Source: Robinsoniella peoriensis
GTDB taxonomy: Bacteria > Bacillota > Clostridia > Lachnospirales > Lachnospiraceae
Direction: 5' to 3' (one strand)
DNA length: 64,000 nt
NCBI RefSeq assembly: GCF_042680125.1
Contig: NZ_JBHTNY010000036.1
A program made the translations under genes and the position numbers. Under the pieces are notes generated by a model, which did no database searches, was not told the origin of the DNA, and saw only the letters and a program-made list of their open reading frames with translations. Below, one piece after another: positions 16,907 through 24,706 of the stretch. Numbering within the stretch: position 1 is the stretch's first letter; every line of letters begins with the position of its first letter.

Positions 16907-18094
16907 ATGAAAAAATTAAATGTAGGTTTAATCGGAGCAGGATTTATGGGAAAAGCACACGTAGTGGGGTATTCAAATTTGCCAAAACTATTTTGGCCGG
17001 CACCGGCAATGCCTGTTATGAAAACAATTTGTGATATTGAACCGGAAATTGCTGCGGATGCAAAAGAAAGATTTGGTTTTGAAAAATGGTGTTCCGATTA
17101 CCGGGAAATTATTCAGGATCCGGAAATAGATGTTGTAAGTATCTGTACCCCAAACAATGCCCATGCAGAAATCGCCATTGCTGCTCTGAAGGCAGGGAAA
17201 CATGTGATCTGTGAAAAGCCTATTGCTTCTACTTTGGAAGATGCAGAAAAAATGGCAAATGCAGCAGAAGAAGCGGCGAAACAGGGGATTATCAGCATGA
17301 ATGCGTATCAGTACCGCCGGGTGCCTGCACTTGTACTTGCGAAAAAGTTCATCGATGAGGGTTCTCTTGGCAGGATATTGAATGTACGATGTACTTATCT
17401 GCAAAGCTGGTCTGCGGATCCTTCCTCACCGTTGTCCTGGAGATTTCAGAAAAAAGTGGCCGGAGCAGGTACTCTGGGAGATATTGCATCCCATGTAATC
17501 GATATCGCGCAGTATCTGGCAGGAGATATTGATGAAGTAGTGTCTATGATGCAGACTTATATTACTGAAAGGCCGGTACAGGAAGGGGGAACGGACCTTC
17601 TGGGAACAGTCAAGATGGATTCCAATGCAAAGAAAGAGGCGGTGGATGTAGATGATGAAGACTCATTTCTGGTTCGTTTCAAGAGCGGTGCAGTGGGAAG
17701 CATTGAAGCCACCAGAAATGCATGGGGAAGGAACAATTTTATTACTGTGGAACTTCATGGAACACTTGGCAGCGTATGTTTTAATTATGAGAGGCTTAAT
17801 GAACTGCAGGTTTGCTGGGCAAACGATCCCGATGACAGGCGTGGATTTAAAACTATTTATACGGGTCCCGCGCATTTTTATGGAGATGCAACCTGGAATA
17901 TTCCGGGCATGAATATCGGCTATGGAGAGCTGAAGGCGATTGAAATGTTTGACTTTGTAAGTGCTATTGTAAACGGAGAGCAGCCTTCTACCAGATTTTC
18001 AGTGGGATATGGAGTTGAGAAAGTTTGTGCAGCGGTAGCAAAATCTGCGGGCAGCAGGCAGTGGGAGAAGGTGCAGGAAAAAGCGCTGAAATAA
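16907..18094 (+). CDS. Gfo/Idh/MocA-family dehydrogenase, paralogue of 9765-10943
   Basis: A 395-residue NAD(P)-dependent oxidoreductase. Rossmann start VGLIGAGFMGKAH, catalytic GKHVICEKPIAST, and C-terminal TLGDIASHVIDIAQYL. It shares long similar stretches with the leftward-operon dehydrogenase, so the two flank the regulon as a duplicated pair, perhaps acting on different positions or stages of one substrate. The second ATG at 16907 was chosen because GAGAGG is 9 bases away and the paralogue starts at the same place; the ATG at 16901 is too close. Last gene of the rightward operon. Confidence 0.9.
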   Translation: MKKLNVGLIGAGFMGKAHVVGYSNLPKLFWPAPAMPVMKTICDIEPEIAADAKERFGFEKWCSDYREIIQDPEIDVVSICTPNNAHAEIAIAALKAGKHVICEKPIASTLEDAEKMANAAEEAAKQGIISMNAYQYRRVPALVLAKKFIDEGSLGRILNVRCTYLQSWSADPSSPLSWRFQKKVAGAGTLGDIASHVIDIAQYLAGDIDEVVSMMQTYITERPVQEGGTDLLGTVKMDSNAKKEAVDVDDEDSFLVRFKSGAVGSIEATRNAWGRNNFITVELHGTLGSVCFNYERLNELQVCWANDPDDRRGFKTIYTGPAHFYGDATWNIPGMNIGYGELKAIEMFDFVSAIVNGEQPSTRFSVGYGVEKVCAAVAKSAGSRQWEKVQEKALK

Positions 18095-18493
18095 GGGCAG
18101 GATTATGAATAAGTAATGGGATAATTATTTAATGCCGGAGGATTTAATGATAGAGAAGGCGGGATAGGTTATGTACGGGTGTGTGTACATGATCTATTTC
18201 GTTTTTCGCGTTTTCTGATGACATATGCGCCAATACAGGCGAACAGTTTATAAGGGAACAACTATTCATATTATATTTGGGTTTAACTAAGTAAAAACGT
18301 TTTGTGTTTTGGGAGCGTATGGTAATGAACAAGTGCAGAATGTTCCTTGTTCTTTGAGCAGATCAAGGCTTTAACTAGACTATTCATTTTAAAATACGCA
18401 GAAAGAATGATTGCTGTATACGGACAAAATATAACATATTATTTATAAAAAAATCTATTAAGAAAATGTTGCAATTAAAAATAAAAATAGAAC

Positions 18494-18522
18494 TTGAAAT
18501 AATGATATAAGTGTTGTATAAT
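18494..18522 (+). promoter_or_regulatory. Promoter of the Rpn-like nuclease gene
   Basis: TTGAAA (18494-18499), 17-base spacer, TATAAT (18517-18522). This leaves a leader of about 150 bases before the ATG at 18677. Confidence 0.7.
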
Positions 18523-18596
18523 GTAAAAAAGAAATACAGAGATACATTTCAAAAACACTTCTACTTCAAAAATTCTTAAGGCTCATCACTAATCTG

Positions 18597-18624
18597 GTAC
18601 ATTTTCAGTACAGTTTCCCTTTAG
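18597..18624 (+). promoter_or_regulatory. Leader element GTAC-N7-GTAC-N3-TTCCCTTTAG, copy 1
   Basis: In the untranslated leader of the nuclease gene, 52 bases before the ATG. The same 28-base architecture, with TTCCCTTTAG identical, occurs at 52512-52539 in the leader of the paralogue. GTAC is self-complementary, so the pair can form a small hairpin. Confidence 0.55.
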
Positions 18625-18676
18625 ATTTGATTATTAATTTTTGTGTCTTTGTATTCGGAATGAATAGGAGGAATTT

Positions 18677-19666
18677 ATGACACAAGAAAAAGATATCGCA
18701 GCAAAAATATTTCTGGGCAAGCCGGAACACTTCGCAGACTTATATAACGGAGCGTGTTTTAACGGAAATCAAATCATACACGCCGAAGATTTGGTTCCGC
18801 TGGACTCAGCACAGGAATATCTGCCGGGTAAAACGGATGCCGCTAAAAGGTCAGTACGTAGAAACCGTGACATCATTAAGAAAGCAGCTCTTGGGGCAGA
18901 TTTTCTAATTCTTGCCTGTGAAAACCAGGAGCATGTTCATTATGCAATGGTAATTCGTAATATGCTGTATGATGCTATGAATTATGCAGACCAGGTAAAG
19001 CAATTACAAAGAAACTATAAACAAACAGGGAAATATGGAACTGCAGAAGAATTCTTATCAGGCATGAAGAAAAAGGATAAGCTGCATCCGGTTTTTACAT
19101 TGGTGGTATACTTTGGAGAAAAACCCTGGGATGGCAGCCTGAATTTACACGATATGCTTCATTTGTCCGGTGATCTGGAGAAGTTCCTTCCATATTTGCC
19201 GAACTATAAATTAAATGTTTTGGATGTAAAACGGATAGCGCATCTGGAATATTTTCAAACAGACTTAAGAGAAGTATTTGGCATTATAAAATATGCTGAT
19301 GACAAGTGCCAAATGAAAGCCCATGTGGAGAAGAACAGGATCAGATACAGTAAGTTGCTTCGGGAAACGATAGAGATAATTTTTATCTTATTGGGTGAAG
19401 ATTCAAAGATGGAAGAGATAATAGAACAGGCGCAGGTAAATGATAAGGAGGAATACGATATGTGTAAAGCATTTGAAGATATGAGAAGTGAAGGCCGAAT
19501 GGAAGGGCGTGTGGAAGGTCGGGTGGAAGGCCGAGTGGAAGGAGAACGGATGTTTGCAGAGCTAACGTTACATTTAATAAATGATAACCGAACCATAGAT
19601 TTGAAAAAAGCGGTAACGGATAAAGATATAAGAGAAAATCTATATCAGGAATACAGTTTGGCATAA
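18677..19666 (+). CDS. Rpn/YhgA-like PD-(D/E)XK family protein, copy 1
   Basis: A 329-residue member of the Rpn (recombination-promoting nuclease, putative transposase-like) family. The N-terminal region EHFADLYNGACFNGNQII is characteristic. The region around ILACENQEHVHYAMVIRNMLYDAMNY and PVFTLVVYFGEKPWDG matches the nuclease core. The C-terminal tail has tandem VEGR units and a helical end. GGAGG lies 6-7 bases upstream. No terminal inverted repeats flank it, so it is not part of a visible insertion sequence. A paralogue lies at 51473-52453. Family members have been linked to DNA cleavage and phage defence; the role here is unproven. Confidence 0.8.
   Translation: MTQEKDIAAKIFLGKPEHFADLYNGACFNGNQIIHAEDLVPLDSAQEYLPGKTDAAKRSVRRNRDIIKKAALGADFLILACENQEHVHYAMVIRNMLYDAMNYADQVKQLQRNYKQTGKYGTAEEFLSGMKKKDKLHPVFTLVVYFGEKPWDGSLNLHDMLHLSGDLEKFLPYLPNYKLNVLDVKRIAHLEYFQTDLREVFGIIKYADDKCQMKAHVEKNRIRYSKLLRETIEIIFILLGEDSKMEEIIEQAQVNDKEEYDMCKAFEDMRSEGRMEGRVEGRVEGRVEGERMFAELTLHLINDNRTIDLKKAVTDKDIRENLYQEYSLA
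19490..19537 (+). repeat. 12-bp tandem repeat encoding EGRV units
   Basis: Four units of the GAAGGYCGNRTG type (19490-19501, 19502-19513, 19514-19525, 19526-19537) encode repeated EGRM/EGRV. Typical of Rpn-like C-termini and prone to in-frame slippage; the paralogue at 51473 lacks the array. Confidence 0.85.
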
Positions 19667-19727
19667 CAGTATATCCCTTGAAATGGATATTACTGAGGCT
19701 GTAAAGCCCTCTGGCTATGCATGATAT

Positions 19728-19755
19728 GAGCACCGGTTTCCGGTGCTCTGCTTGG
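19728..19755. terminator. Hairpin terminator between convergent genes
   Basis: Perfect 9-bp stem GAGCACCGG-TTT-CCGGTGCTC (19728-19748) between the nuclease gene (ends 19666) and the minus-strand regulator gene (ends 19828). The T-tract is weak. Confidence 0.55.
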
Positions 19756-19827
19756 GTTTAGGACAGCATCACTTACTCACCTGACCCCAAATTATTCATA
19801 ATGTTTTGCTAAAAGTGCGCTGCAAGG

Positions 19828-21861
19828 CTACTCTTTCGAAAAAATATAATTAGGATTTTCCTTCAGTGCCAGCTTTAATGCAGAAGAAGGCTCCGCTTTG
19901 AACACCTTCTTCCAGGATTTTAAAAGGTTTTCCGGTGTGACAACAATTGGTTCGATGCCGATAAAAGAAGGTGTCTTTTTATGAAGCAGAGCGTTGGCGG
20001 CTGCCATGGCGATTGCCTGTCCCTGCTCATAGGAACATTGGGCGCTGATCATTTTGATCATCCCTCCTTTTGCCAGATTCTGAGCGATAGAATAATCCAG
20101 ATCTCCGGTTACGATGGCGATGTCCGTGCGTTCCATCTGGGTTAAGGCAGCCATTGCTTCCATAGCAGGCCCTTCCCATGAAACATAGAGTGCTTCGATT
20201 TCAGGATGTCGTTTTACCAGATCCAGTGTTTGCTTAAATACGTCTTCTTCGGAGCAAAATGCAATCGTACCGCAGACCTGGAGATCGGGATATTCTTCGG
20301 TTATTACCTGTTCGGCTGCCCGGTCTCTCTGGTTGGTAGCGTAAAAATTGGCTCCGTGTTTGATAAATGCCAGCTTTGTGAGTCCGTGCTTTTGCATATA
20401 TTCGCCCAGACCGTGTCCCATATTGCGTCCGTGAGAGTGCTCGTTGACAGAAACACAGCAGACATAATCATCCGGTGTCAGTCCATCCGGGACATTGGTA
20501 ATTAAAATCAGCCGGGAAGAGCTATGGGTAATATTTTGAAAGGCATGGGCAGTTTTTTCATTATCTGTCGGTATGGCGATCAGAATATCGGGTTCCAAAA
20601 GCTTAAGGCTTTCCAGTTGTCTGCATTGCAGTTCCGGGTTAAAGTGGGCATCAGTAATCGCTATGATAGAAATGCCCAGATTGTCAAAGATATCCCGGAT
20701 TCCTTTCTGGTGCAGCTCCATCCATGCTTTGCCGGCATAGTGGAAAGAAATAGCAGCTGTGTAATTTTTCTCCCGCAGGGTCTGTTCTTCGGAAGGCGTC
20801 AGAGCCAGGGATTCAATAGTTTCTGCTTTTTCCCCGAAAGGTCCCCGTCCAATGCCGCAGGTGGAATCTCTGACGTTTAACTTGGAGGGAATGACTATTT
20901 TTCTGTAGGGCAGCAATGTAGGGGAATTAATGCGCTCGATCAGTGCACTAACTGCCAAATTTGCGATTTCAGCAGTATTCTGCTCTACCGTTGTAAGGGG
21001 GGGATTATGCAGTGCCGCCCAATCAAACTCATTGAATACCACCAGGGAAACATCATTCGGGCAGCTGATATTGTGCGAATCCATATAGTGCAGCAATGGA
21101 AGCAGAATAGAATAATTTGCTGCCAGTATGGCAGTGGGTGCATCATATCCTGTAAAAAGCTGGTTCAGCACATTATATATATCCTGTGAGTTGTGCAGAT
21201 TGGTCACGATATATTTGGGGTTCGCATCGATTCCGTACTTCTGCAGCGCCTGCATAAATCCCATCAGCCTTTTGGGTGAACGGTCCTGGGAAGATCCCAG
21301 ATAAGCGATTTGTTCGTGCCCGTTTTTAATTAAATGTCTGGTTGCCTTATATCCCCCATCACAGCTGTCAGATACAATAGTGTCCGCTTTATAATTTTCC
21401 AGTTCTCTGCCCAGAATTACAACAGGGAAATTTACATGGTTCAAAAAGGATTCCTGAATGGTTTCTTCTTCATCAGGAAAGACAATGGCACCTGCGGCTT
21501 CCGGTGCATTAGTTAAGTAACGGTTAATAATATCAAGCCTGTTTGGATCGTATGAGTACTCAAAAGATAAAAGTGTGTATGGCGTCTGTTTTAAAAGGGC
21601 TTCAGCCTGTATTTCGATTTGCTGCTGAAAATTACTCTTCCGGTTTGATTTCAGAAAGAGGATGTACTTGGTATCCGTTGCGGACTGCGTAAGAGATTTG
21701 TTTTTTTTGATTACAAAATTAGGCGGATGATCCAGCTCCTGGATTGCTTTTTCTACACGTTCCACAAGTTCCGGACTAACGAATCGGGTCTTATTTACAA
21801 CGTGAGATACGGTAGAGGTAGATACACCAGCCATTTTAGCAATGTCTGTTATTGTTGCCAT
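19828..21861 (-). CDS. LacI-family repressor fused to a second sugar-binding-protein domain
   Basis: A 677-residue protein, about twice the usual LacI length of ~340. Residues 1-60 are a LacI helix-turn-helix (TITDIAKMAGVSTSTVSHVVN). Residues ~60-345 are the standard LacI ligand-binding fold, with AILAANYSI and the end of the domain near STCGIGRGPFG. Residues ~352-677 form a second type I periplasmic-binding domain homologous to the operon's own lipoprotein: shared YTAAISFHY, TDA, IPTD, NVP, TNQR and Y(E/D)QG blocks in the same order. No signal peptide or membrane helix, so it is cytoplasmic. It probably represses both divergent operons and itself through the AAATTTGCGCAAATTT sites. One continuous frame; not a stop-codon readthrough. 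Confidence 0.9.
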   Translation of the reverse strand: MATITDIAKMAGVSTSTVSHVVNKTRFVSPELVERVEKAIQELDHPPNFVIKKNKSLTQSATDTKYILFLKSNRKSNFQQQIEIQAEALLKQTPYTLLSFEYSYDPNRLDIINRYLTNAPEAAGAIVFPDEEETIQESFLNHVNFPVVILGRELENYKADTIVSDSCDGGYKATRHLIKNGHEQIAYLGSSQDRSPKRLMGFMQALQKYGIDANPKYIVTNLHNSQDIYNVLNQLFTGYDAPTAILAANYSILLPLLHYMDSHNISCPNDVSLVVFNEFDWAALHNPPLTTVEQNTAEIANLAVSALIERINSPTLLPYRKIVIPSKLNVRDSTCGIGRGPFGEKAETIESLALTPSEEQTLREKNYTAAISFHYAGKAWMELHQKGIRDIFDNLGISIIAITDAHFNPELQCRQLESLKLLEPDILIAIPTDNEKTAHAFQNITHSSSRLILITNVPDGLTPDDYVCCVSVNEHSHGRNMGHGLGEYMQKHGLTKLAFIKHGANFYATNQRDRAAEQVITEEYPDLQVCGTIAFCSEEDVFKQTLDLVKRHPEIEALYVSWEGPAMEAMAALTQMERTDIAIVTGDLDYSIAQNLAKGGMIKMISAQCSYEQGQAIAMAAANALLHKKTPSFIGIEPIVVTPENLLKSWKKVFKAEPSSALKLALKENPNYIFSKE

Positions 21862-21919
21862 AGTAGTAGCTCCAATTCTTTAAATTTTATTTATAAGCAT
21901 CTGTGATTCCTGTTATTTT

Positions 21920-21949
21920 ATTATAAAATAGGAGAGCAAGGCTTGTCAA
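21920..21949 (-). promoter_or_regulatory. Promoter of the LacI-type regulator gene
   Basis: Minus-strand TTGACA (21944-21949) and TATAAT (21920-21925), 18 bases apart. The operator at 21951-21968 abuts the -35 on its upstream side. Confidence 0.75.
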
Positions 21950-21950
21950 T

Positions 21951-21968
21951 AAAATTTGCGCAAATTTT
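21951..21968. promoter_or_regulatory. LacI-type operator O3 (18-bp perfect palindrome)
   Basis: AAAATTTGCGCAAATTTT, identical to O1 at 11951-11968. Position next to the regulator's own -35 implies autoregulation; unlike O1/O2 it lies upstream of the promoter, so its effect might differ. Confidence 0.85.
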
Positions 21969-22057
21969 ATCCGGCCTTTGATTCCGGCAGCTAAAACCGC
22001 AGCTGTTTGCATCAGAGTACTCAGTATGGCACGTATTCCGTGATTAGTTCAAAATCC

Positions 22058-23203
22058 TTAAAGCTTCAAATCTATCCAGGCAAGGATATAATCCAAAGCC
22101 AGTTGCACATTACCAACTTGACAGTGATGCGACGCGTTTTCTTCTTTCGTGAAGATTCGTCCGCTTACCGATTTTGCGTTAGTGAGAGCTTTCAATTGTT
22201 TTTCAAAATAAACAGTATAGATGTCCTCCGCGCCCGCGAGAATTAACACATCCTGATGAATCAATGGTGAGAGTGTTATGGTATTATAATTTTTAATGCA
22301 TTTGAAGTAATCATAAAGAGTTGTGATATTACCAAAAACATGGCGGCCTTGTTGAAACAGCCAAAGTGAAAATAGATTTACTTTCATTATTTCCTCTATA
22401 CTCTTCCATTTCGGACTATCCGGGACTTCCAATAAATTACTTATCAACTTCTGAAGCTCCTCCGGCGCTTTATCTAAAACCGCTCCGTAAAAATCATAAA
22501 TTAAATCGTATAACACAACCCTCTTGATACGATTCTCATAAGCCGCCGCACGCGCCGCCAGATATCCGCCTAAAGAAATACCGATTAAAGTCACCTCATT
22601 TAACTGGAAATAATCTAAAATTACTTTGGTGCAGATTTCCCATTCCGGTTTCATTTTCATTTCACATCTGCTTAAAACCTCTCCTTGGCCAAATCCTTCA
22701 AACATGTAAACATTGAAACCTTGAGAGTATATATATTGCAAAAGCGGGACAAATTCCTGAATAAAGGAATCATATCCTCCATGTATGACAATATCGCCTT
22801 TGCTTTCTTCGGTATGGCACTTGTATATGACGGGAAAATAACCTGATTCAAAAGGGACACGGACATATGTTAGTCCGGCATCTTTATAAGCGGCCTGGTA
22901 TTCGTTCATACATTGCTCATAGATCTGAGACTTTTGCAGCTGTTTGTTGACGTCGTCCTTATCGTCCAGCATAAAAAACAGGGCCGCGCGCAGGCATGTG
23001 GCCGAGGCGACCAAATCCCCATTATTGTGAAATGACTCAGCCCTGCTGAAAAACAACTTATGCCAATTTTCAAAATCTGTTAACTCCCTGCCTATTTCAG
23101 AAACTGTATCATAACTCAAGCAACCGAATGAATAAAATCTATTCAGTTGGAAATTGAAAACCGTATCCTTATGGAAATCATGAAAGCCTACTGGAAAATT
23201 CAT
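22058..23203 (-). CDS. Alpha/beta hydrolase family protein
   Basis: A 381-residue protein with an N-terminal helical region (to about residue 120) and an alpha/beta hydrolase core. The nucleophile elbow is GISLGG, the oxyanion region IVIHGGYDS, an acid candidate is in ILAGAEDIYT and a histidine candidate is in ENASHHCQVG. No signal peptide. Relatives are FrsA/dipeptidyl-peptidase-like esterases of unknown substrate. Ribosome site AGGAGG lies 7 bases upstream. It lies downstream of, and in the same direction as, a TetR repressor (58-base gap), so it is probably co-transcribed and controlled by it. Confidence 0.8.
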   Translation of the reverse strand: MNFPVGFHDFHKDTVFNFQLNRFYSFGCLSYDTVSEIGRELTDFENWHKLFFSRAESFHNNGDLVASATCLRAALFFMLDDKDDVNKQLQKSQIYEQCMNEYQAAYKDAGLTYVRVPFESGYFPVIYKCHTEESKGDIVIHGGYDSFIQEFVPLLQYIYSQGFNVYMFEGFGQGEVLSRCEMKMKPEWEICTKVILDYFQLNEVTLIGISLGGYLAARAAAYENRIKRVVLYDLIYDFYGAVLDKAPEELQKLISNLLEVPDSPKWKSIEEIMKVNLFSLWLFQQGRHVFGNITTLYDYFKCIKNYNTITLSPLIHQDVLILAGAEDIYTVYFEKQLKALTNAKSVSGRIFTKEENASHHCQVGNVQLALDYILAWIDLKL

Positions 23204-23261
23204 TATGCTACCTCCTGTATATTGATTTATTATATAGGTTCATTATCTTGGTTCATTTCAT

Positions 23262-23852
23262 TTAATTTAATACTGCCATCTCTGTATCCAATATTTTAGA
23301 AAGAAGAGATTCGATATGTCTGATTTTTTCTTCCATAGAATTTATCTCGGTATCGTGTATAACGGCGCTCATACCAAACAGAATAAATTGACTTAGCAAA
23401 TGAATATTTGGTACAGGTGCATTCATAATCTTCTTTCCTAAACCTTCAAGAATTAACCGTTCAAACAAAGGAACTATTTTTAGTAATGTTCTGGAATGCA
23501 ATATCGACATAATATCGGGATTTACTTTTTCAGTATACATCAGTTTATATTCGGTAAGAGAACCTGGCAGGAGGGTAAATAATTGATTCAGCTTTTCTTG
23601 AAAACTCAAACCGGTTGAATTGATAATTTCGGTTAATTTTGCGATGTATTTTTCGTTGTAATTTTCTAGAGCGGCTTCATAGATCTCATTCTTGGATTTG
23701 AAGTAGTGATAGAACATGCCGATTTCTCCATCTGCTTCCTTCAAAATAGAGCGAACGGACGTTTTTTCATAGCCGTTTTCTAAAAATTGTTTCAACGCAA
23801 TTCCTATAAGTTCCTGCCGCCTCACATCCGGCGCTTTTACAATTCGGGACAT
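23262..23852 (-). CDS. TetR-family repressor
   Basis: A 196-residue regulator. N-terminal helix-turn-helix: RRQELIGIALKQFLENGYEKTSV, then MFYHYFKSKNEIYEAAL. The ligand-binding C-terminal half is not recognisable. Start 23852 has AAAGGAG 6 bases upstream; the open frame extends to 23921 without a better site. Its promoter is covered by a perfect long inverted repeat, the likely autoregulatory operator. The following hydrolase gene is the likely target. Confidence 0.85.
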   Translation of the reverse strand: MSRIVKAPDVRRQELIGIALKQFLENGYEKTSVRSILKEADGEIGMFYHYFKSKNEIYEAALENYNEKYIAKLTEIINSTGLSFQEKLNQLFTLLPGSLTEYKLMYTEKVNPDIMSILHSRTLLKIVPLFERLILEGLGKKIMNAPVPNIHLLSQFILFGMSAVIHDTEINSMEEKIRHIESLLSKILDTEMAVLN

Positions 23853-23868
23853 AATTTTCTCCTTTCTT

Positions 23869-23921
23869 ACAAAACAATGTTCTGTTGTTATAATAATAGC
23901 AACAGAACATTGTTTTGTCAA
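23869..23921 (-). promoter_or_regulatory. TetR operator: perfect 19-bp inverted repeat over its promoter
   Basis: ACAAAACAATGTTCTGTTG (23869-23887) is exactly inverted at 23900-23918, with a 12-base spacer. On the minus strand TTGACA (23916-23921) and TATTAT (23893-23898), 17 bases apart, overlap the arms. Binding would block RNA polymerase and repress the TetR-hydrolase operon. Confidence 0.85.
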
Positions 23922-23939
23922 GAATTATTATTATTTACC

Positions 23940-23991
23940 TTGACGTTTCCACATGGACATGATACTATCACCTTACCGACAGACAGTCGGT
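23940..23991 (+). promoter_or_regulatory. Promoter and operator of the TetR-FtsX-ATPase operon
   Basis: TTGACG (23940-23945), 17 bases, TACTAT (23963-23968), then the inverted repeat ACCGAC-AGACA-GTCGGT (23975-23991) over the expected start site. The regulator encoded 35 bases later probably binds it. Confidence 0.65.
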
Positions 23992-24025
23992 CTATAAAAT
24001 GAAAAGATAAAGTGGAGGAAGATAA

Positions 24026-24706
24026 ATGAGGGTCGTTAAAGAAGCTGAGGAACGCAGAAATGAAATTTTGGATGCTGCAGACGAGTTATTTGGAGAGAAA
24101 GGATTTGACGGAACAAGTACGAATGATATTCTCAGCAAGGTCAATATAGCAAGGGGGACACTGTATTATCACTTTAAGTCCAAAGAGGATATAATGAATG
24201 CTCTCATTGACCGCTATAATGTGCGTCTTTTAAGCAGAGCCAGGAAGATTGCAGATGATAAGAGCATTCCGGTGGATGAACGCATGGTACGCGTTGTTAT
24301 GGCATTGAATATAGGAAGCGGGAGCAAAATAATTGAACATATACATAAACCGCAAAATGCGCTTATGCATCAAAAAATACAAAAGGTTGTACTGAATGGT
24401 GTTCCGGGGATATTATCCGGTATTATCTGCCAGGGGATTGAGCAGGGGATGTTTTACACACCTTTTCCCTATGAATGTATGGAAATGATTATTGCATATA
24501 CCAATATGGTTTTTGACGGTGATATGGTGGATCTGTCCGAAGAAGACCGCATTTCCCGCATCCAGGCACTGATTTTTAATATGGAAAGGCTCCTGGGAGC
24601 TAAAGAGGGTAGTCTTATGTATGTGATGCAGATGTTTGGCATAGACAAGGAAAATATGGGGGAAGTTCCCATGAAAAAATCGGAAAGCAGGGAAATTTAT
24701 GAATGA
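24026..24706 (+). CDS. TetR-family repressor of an ABC exporter operon
   Basis: A 226-residue regulator. Helix-turn-helix ILDAADELFGEKGFDGTST followed by ARGTLYYHFKSKEDIMNAL. GTGGAGG ribosome site. It overlaps the next permease gene by 8 bases (ATGAATGA), so it is the first gene of a three-gene operon. The inverted repeat at 23975-23991 is the likely operator, giving drug- or lipid-inducible control of the transporter. Confidence 0.88.
   Translation: MRVVKEAEERRNEILDAADELFGEKGFDGTSTNDILSKVNIARGTLYYHFKSKEDIMNALIDRYNVRLLSRARKIADDKSIPVDERMVRVVMALNIGSGSKIIEHIHKPQNALMHQKIQKVVLNGVPGILSGIICQGIEQGMFYTPFPYECMEMIIAYTNMVFDGDMVDLSEEDRISRIQALIFNMERLLGAKEGSLMYVMQMFGIDKENMGEVPMKKSESREIYE

Larger units (their letters stand above)
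18095..18676. other. Long non-coding gap between dehydrogenase and nuclease genes
   Basis: No convincing gene. It contains a small inverted repeat ATGTAC/GTACAT (18171-18190), an AT-rich stretch, the promoter at 18494-18522 and a conserved leader element at 18597-18624. No clear terminator for the catabolic operon was found. Confidence 0.5.

Noticed and set aside
18677..19666. Insertion sequence encoding a transposase
   Set aside because: Rpn-like proteins are often called transposases, but no inverted ends or target duplications flank either copy.
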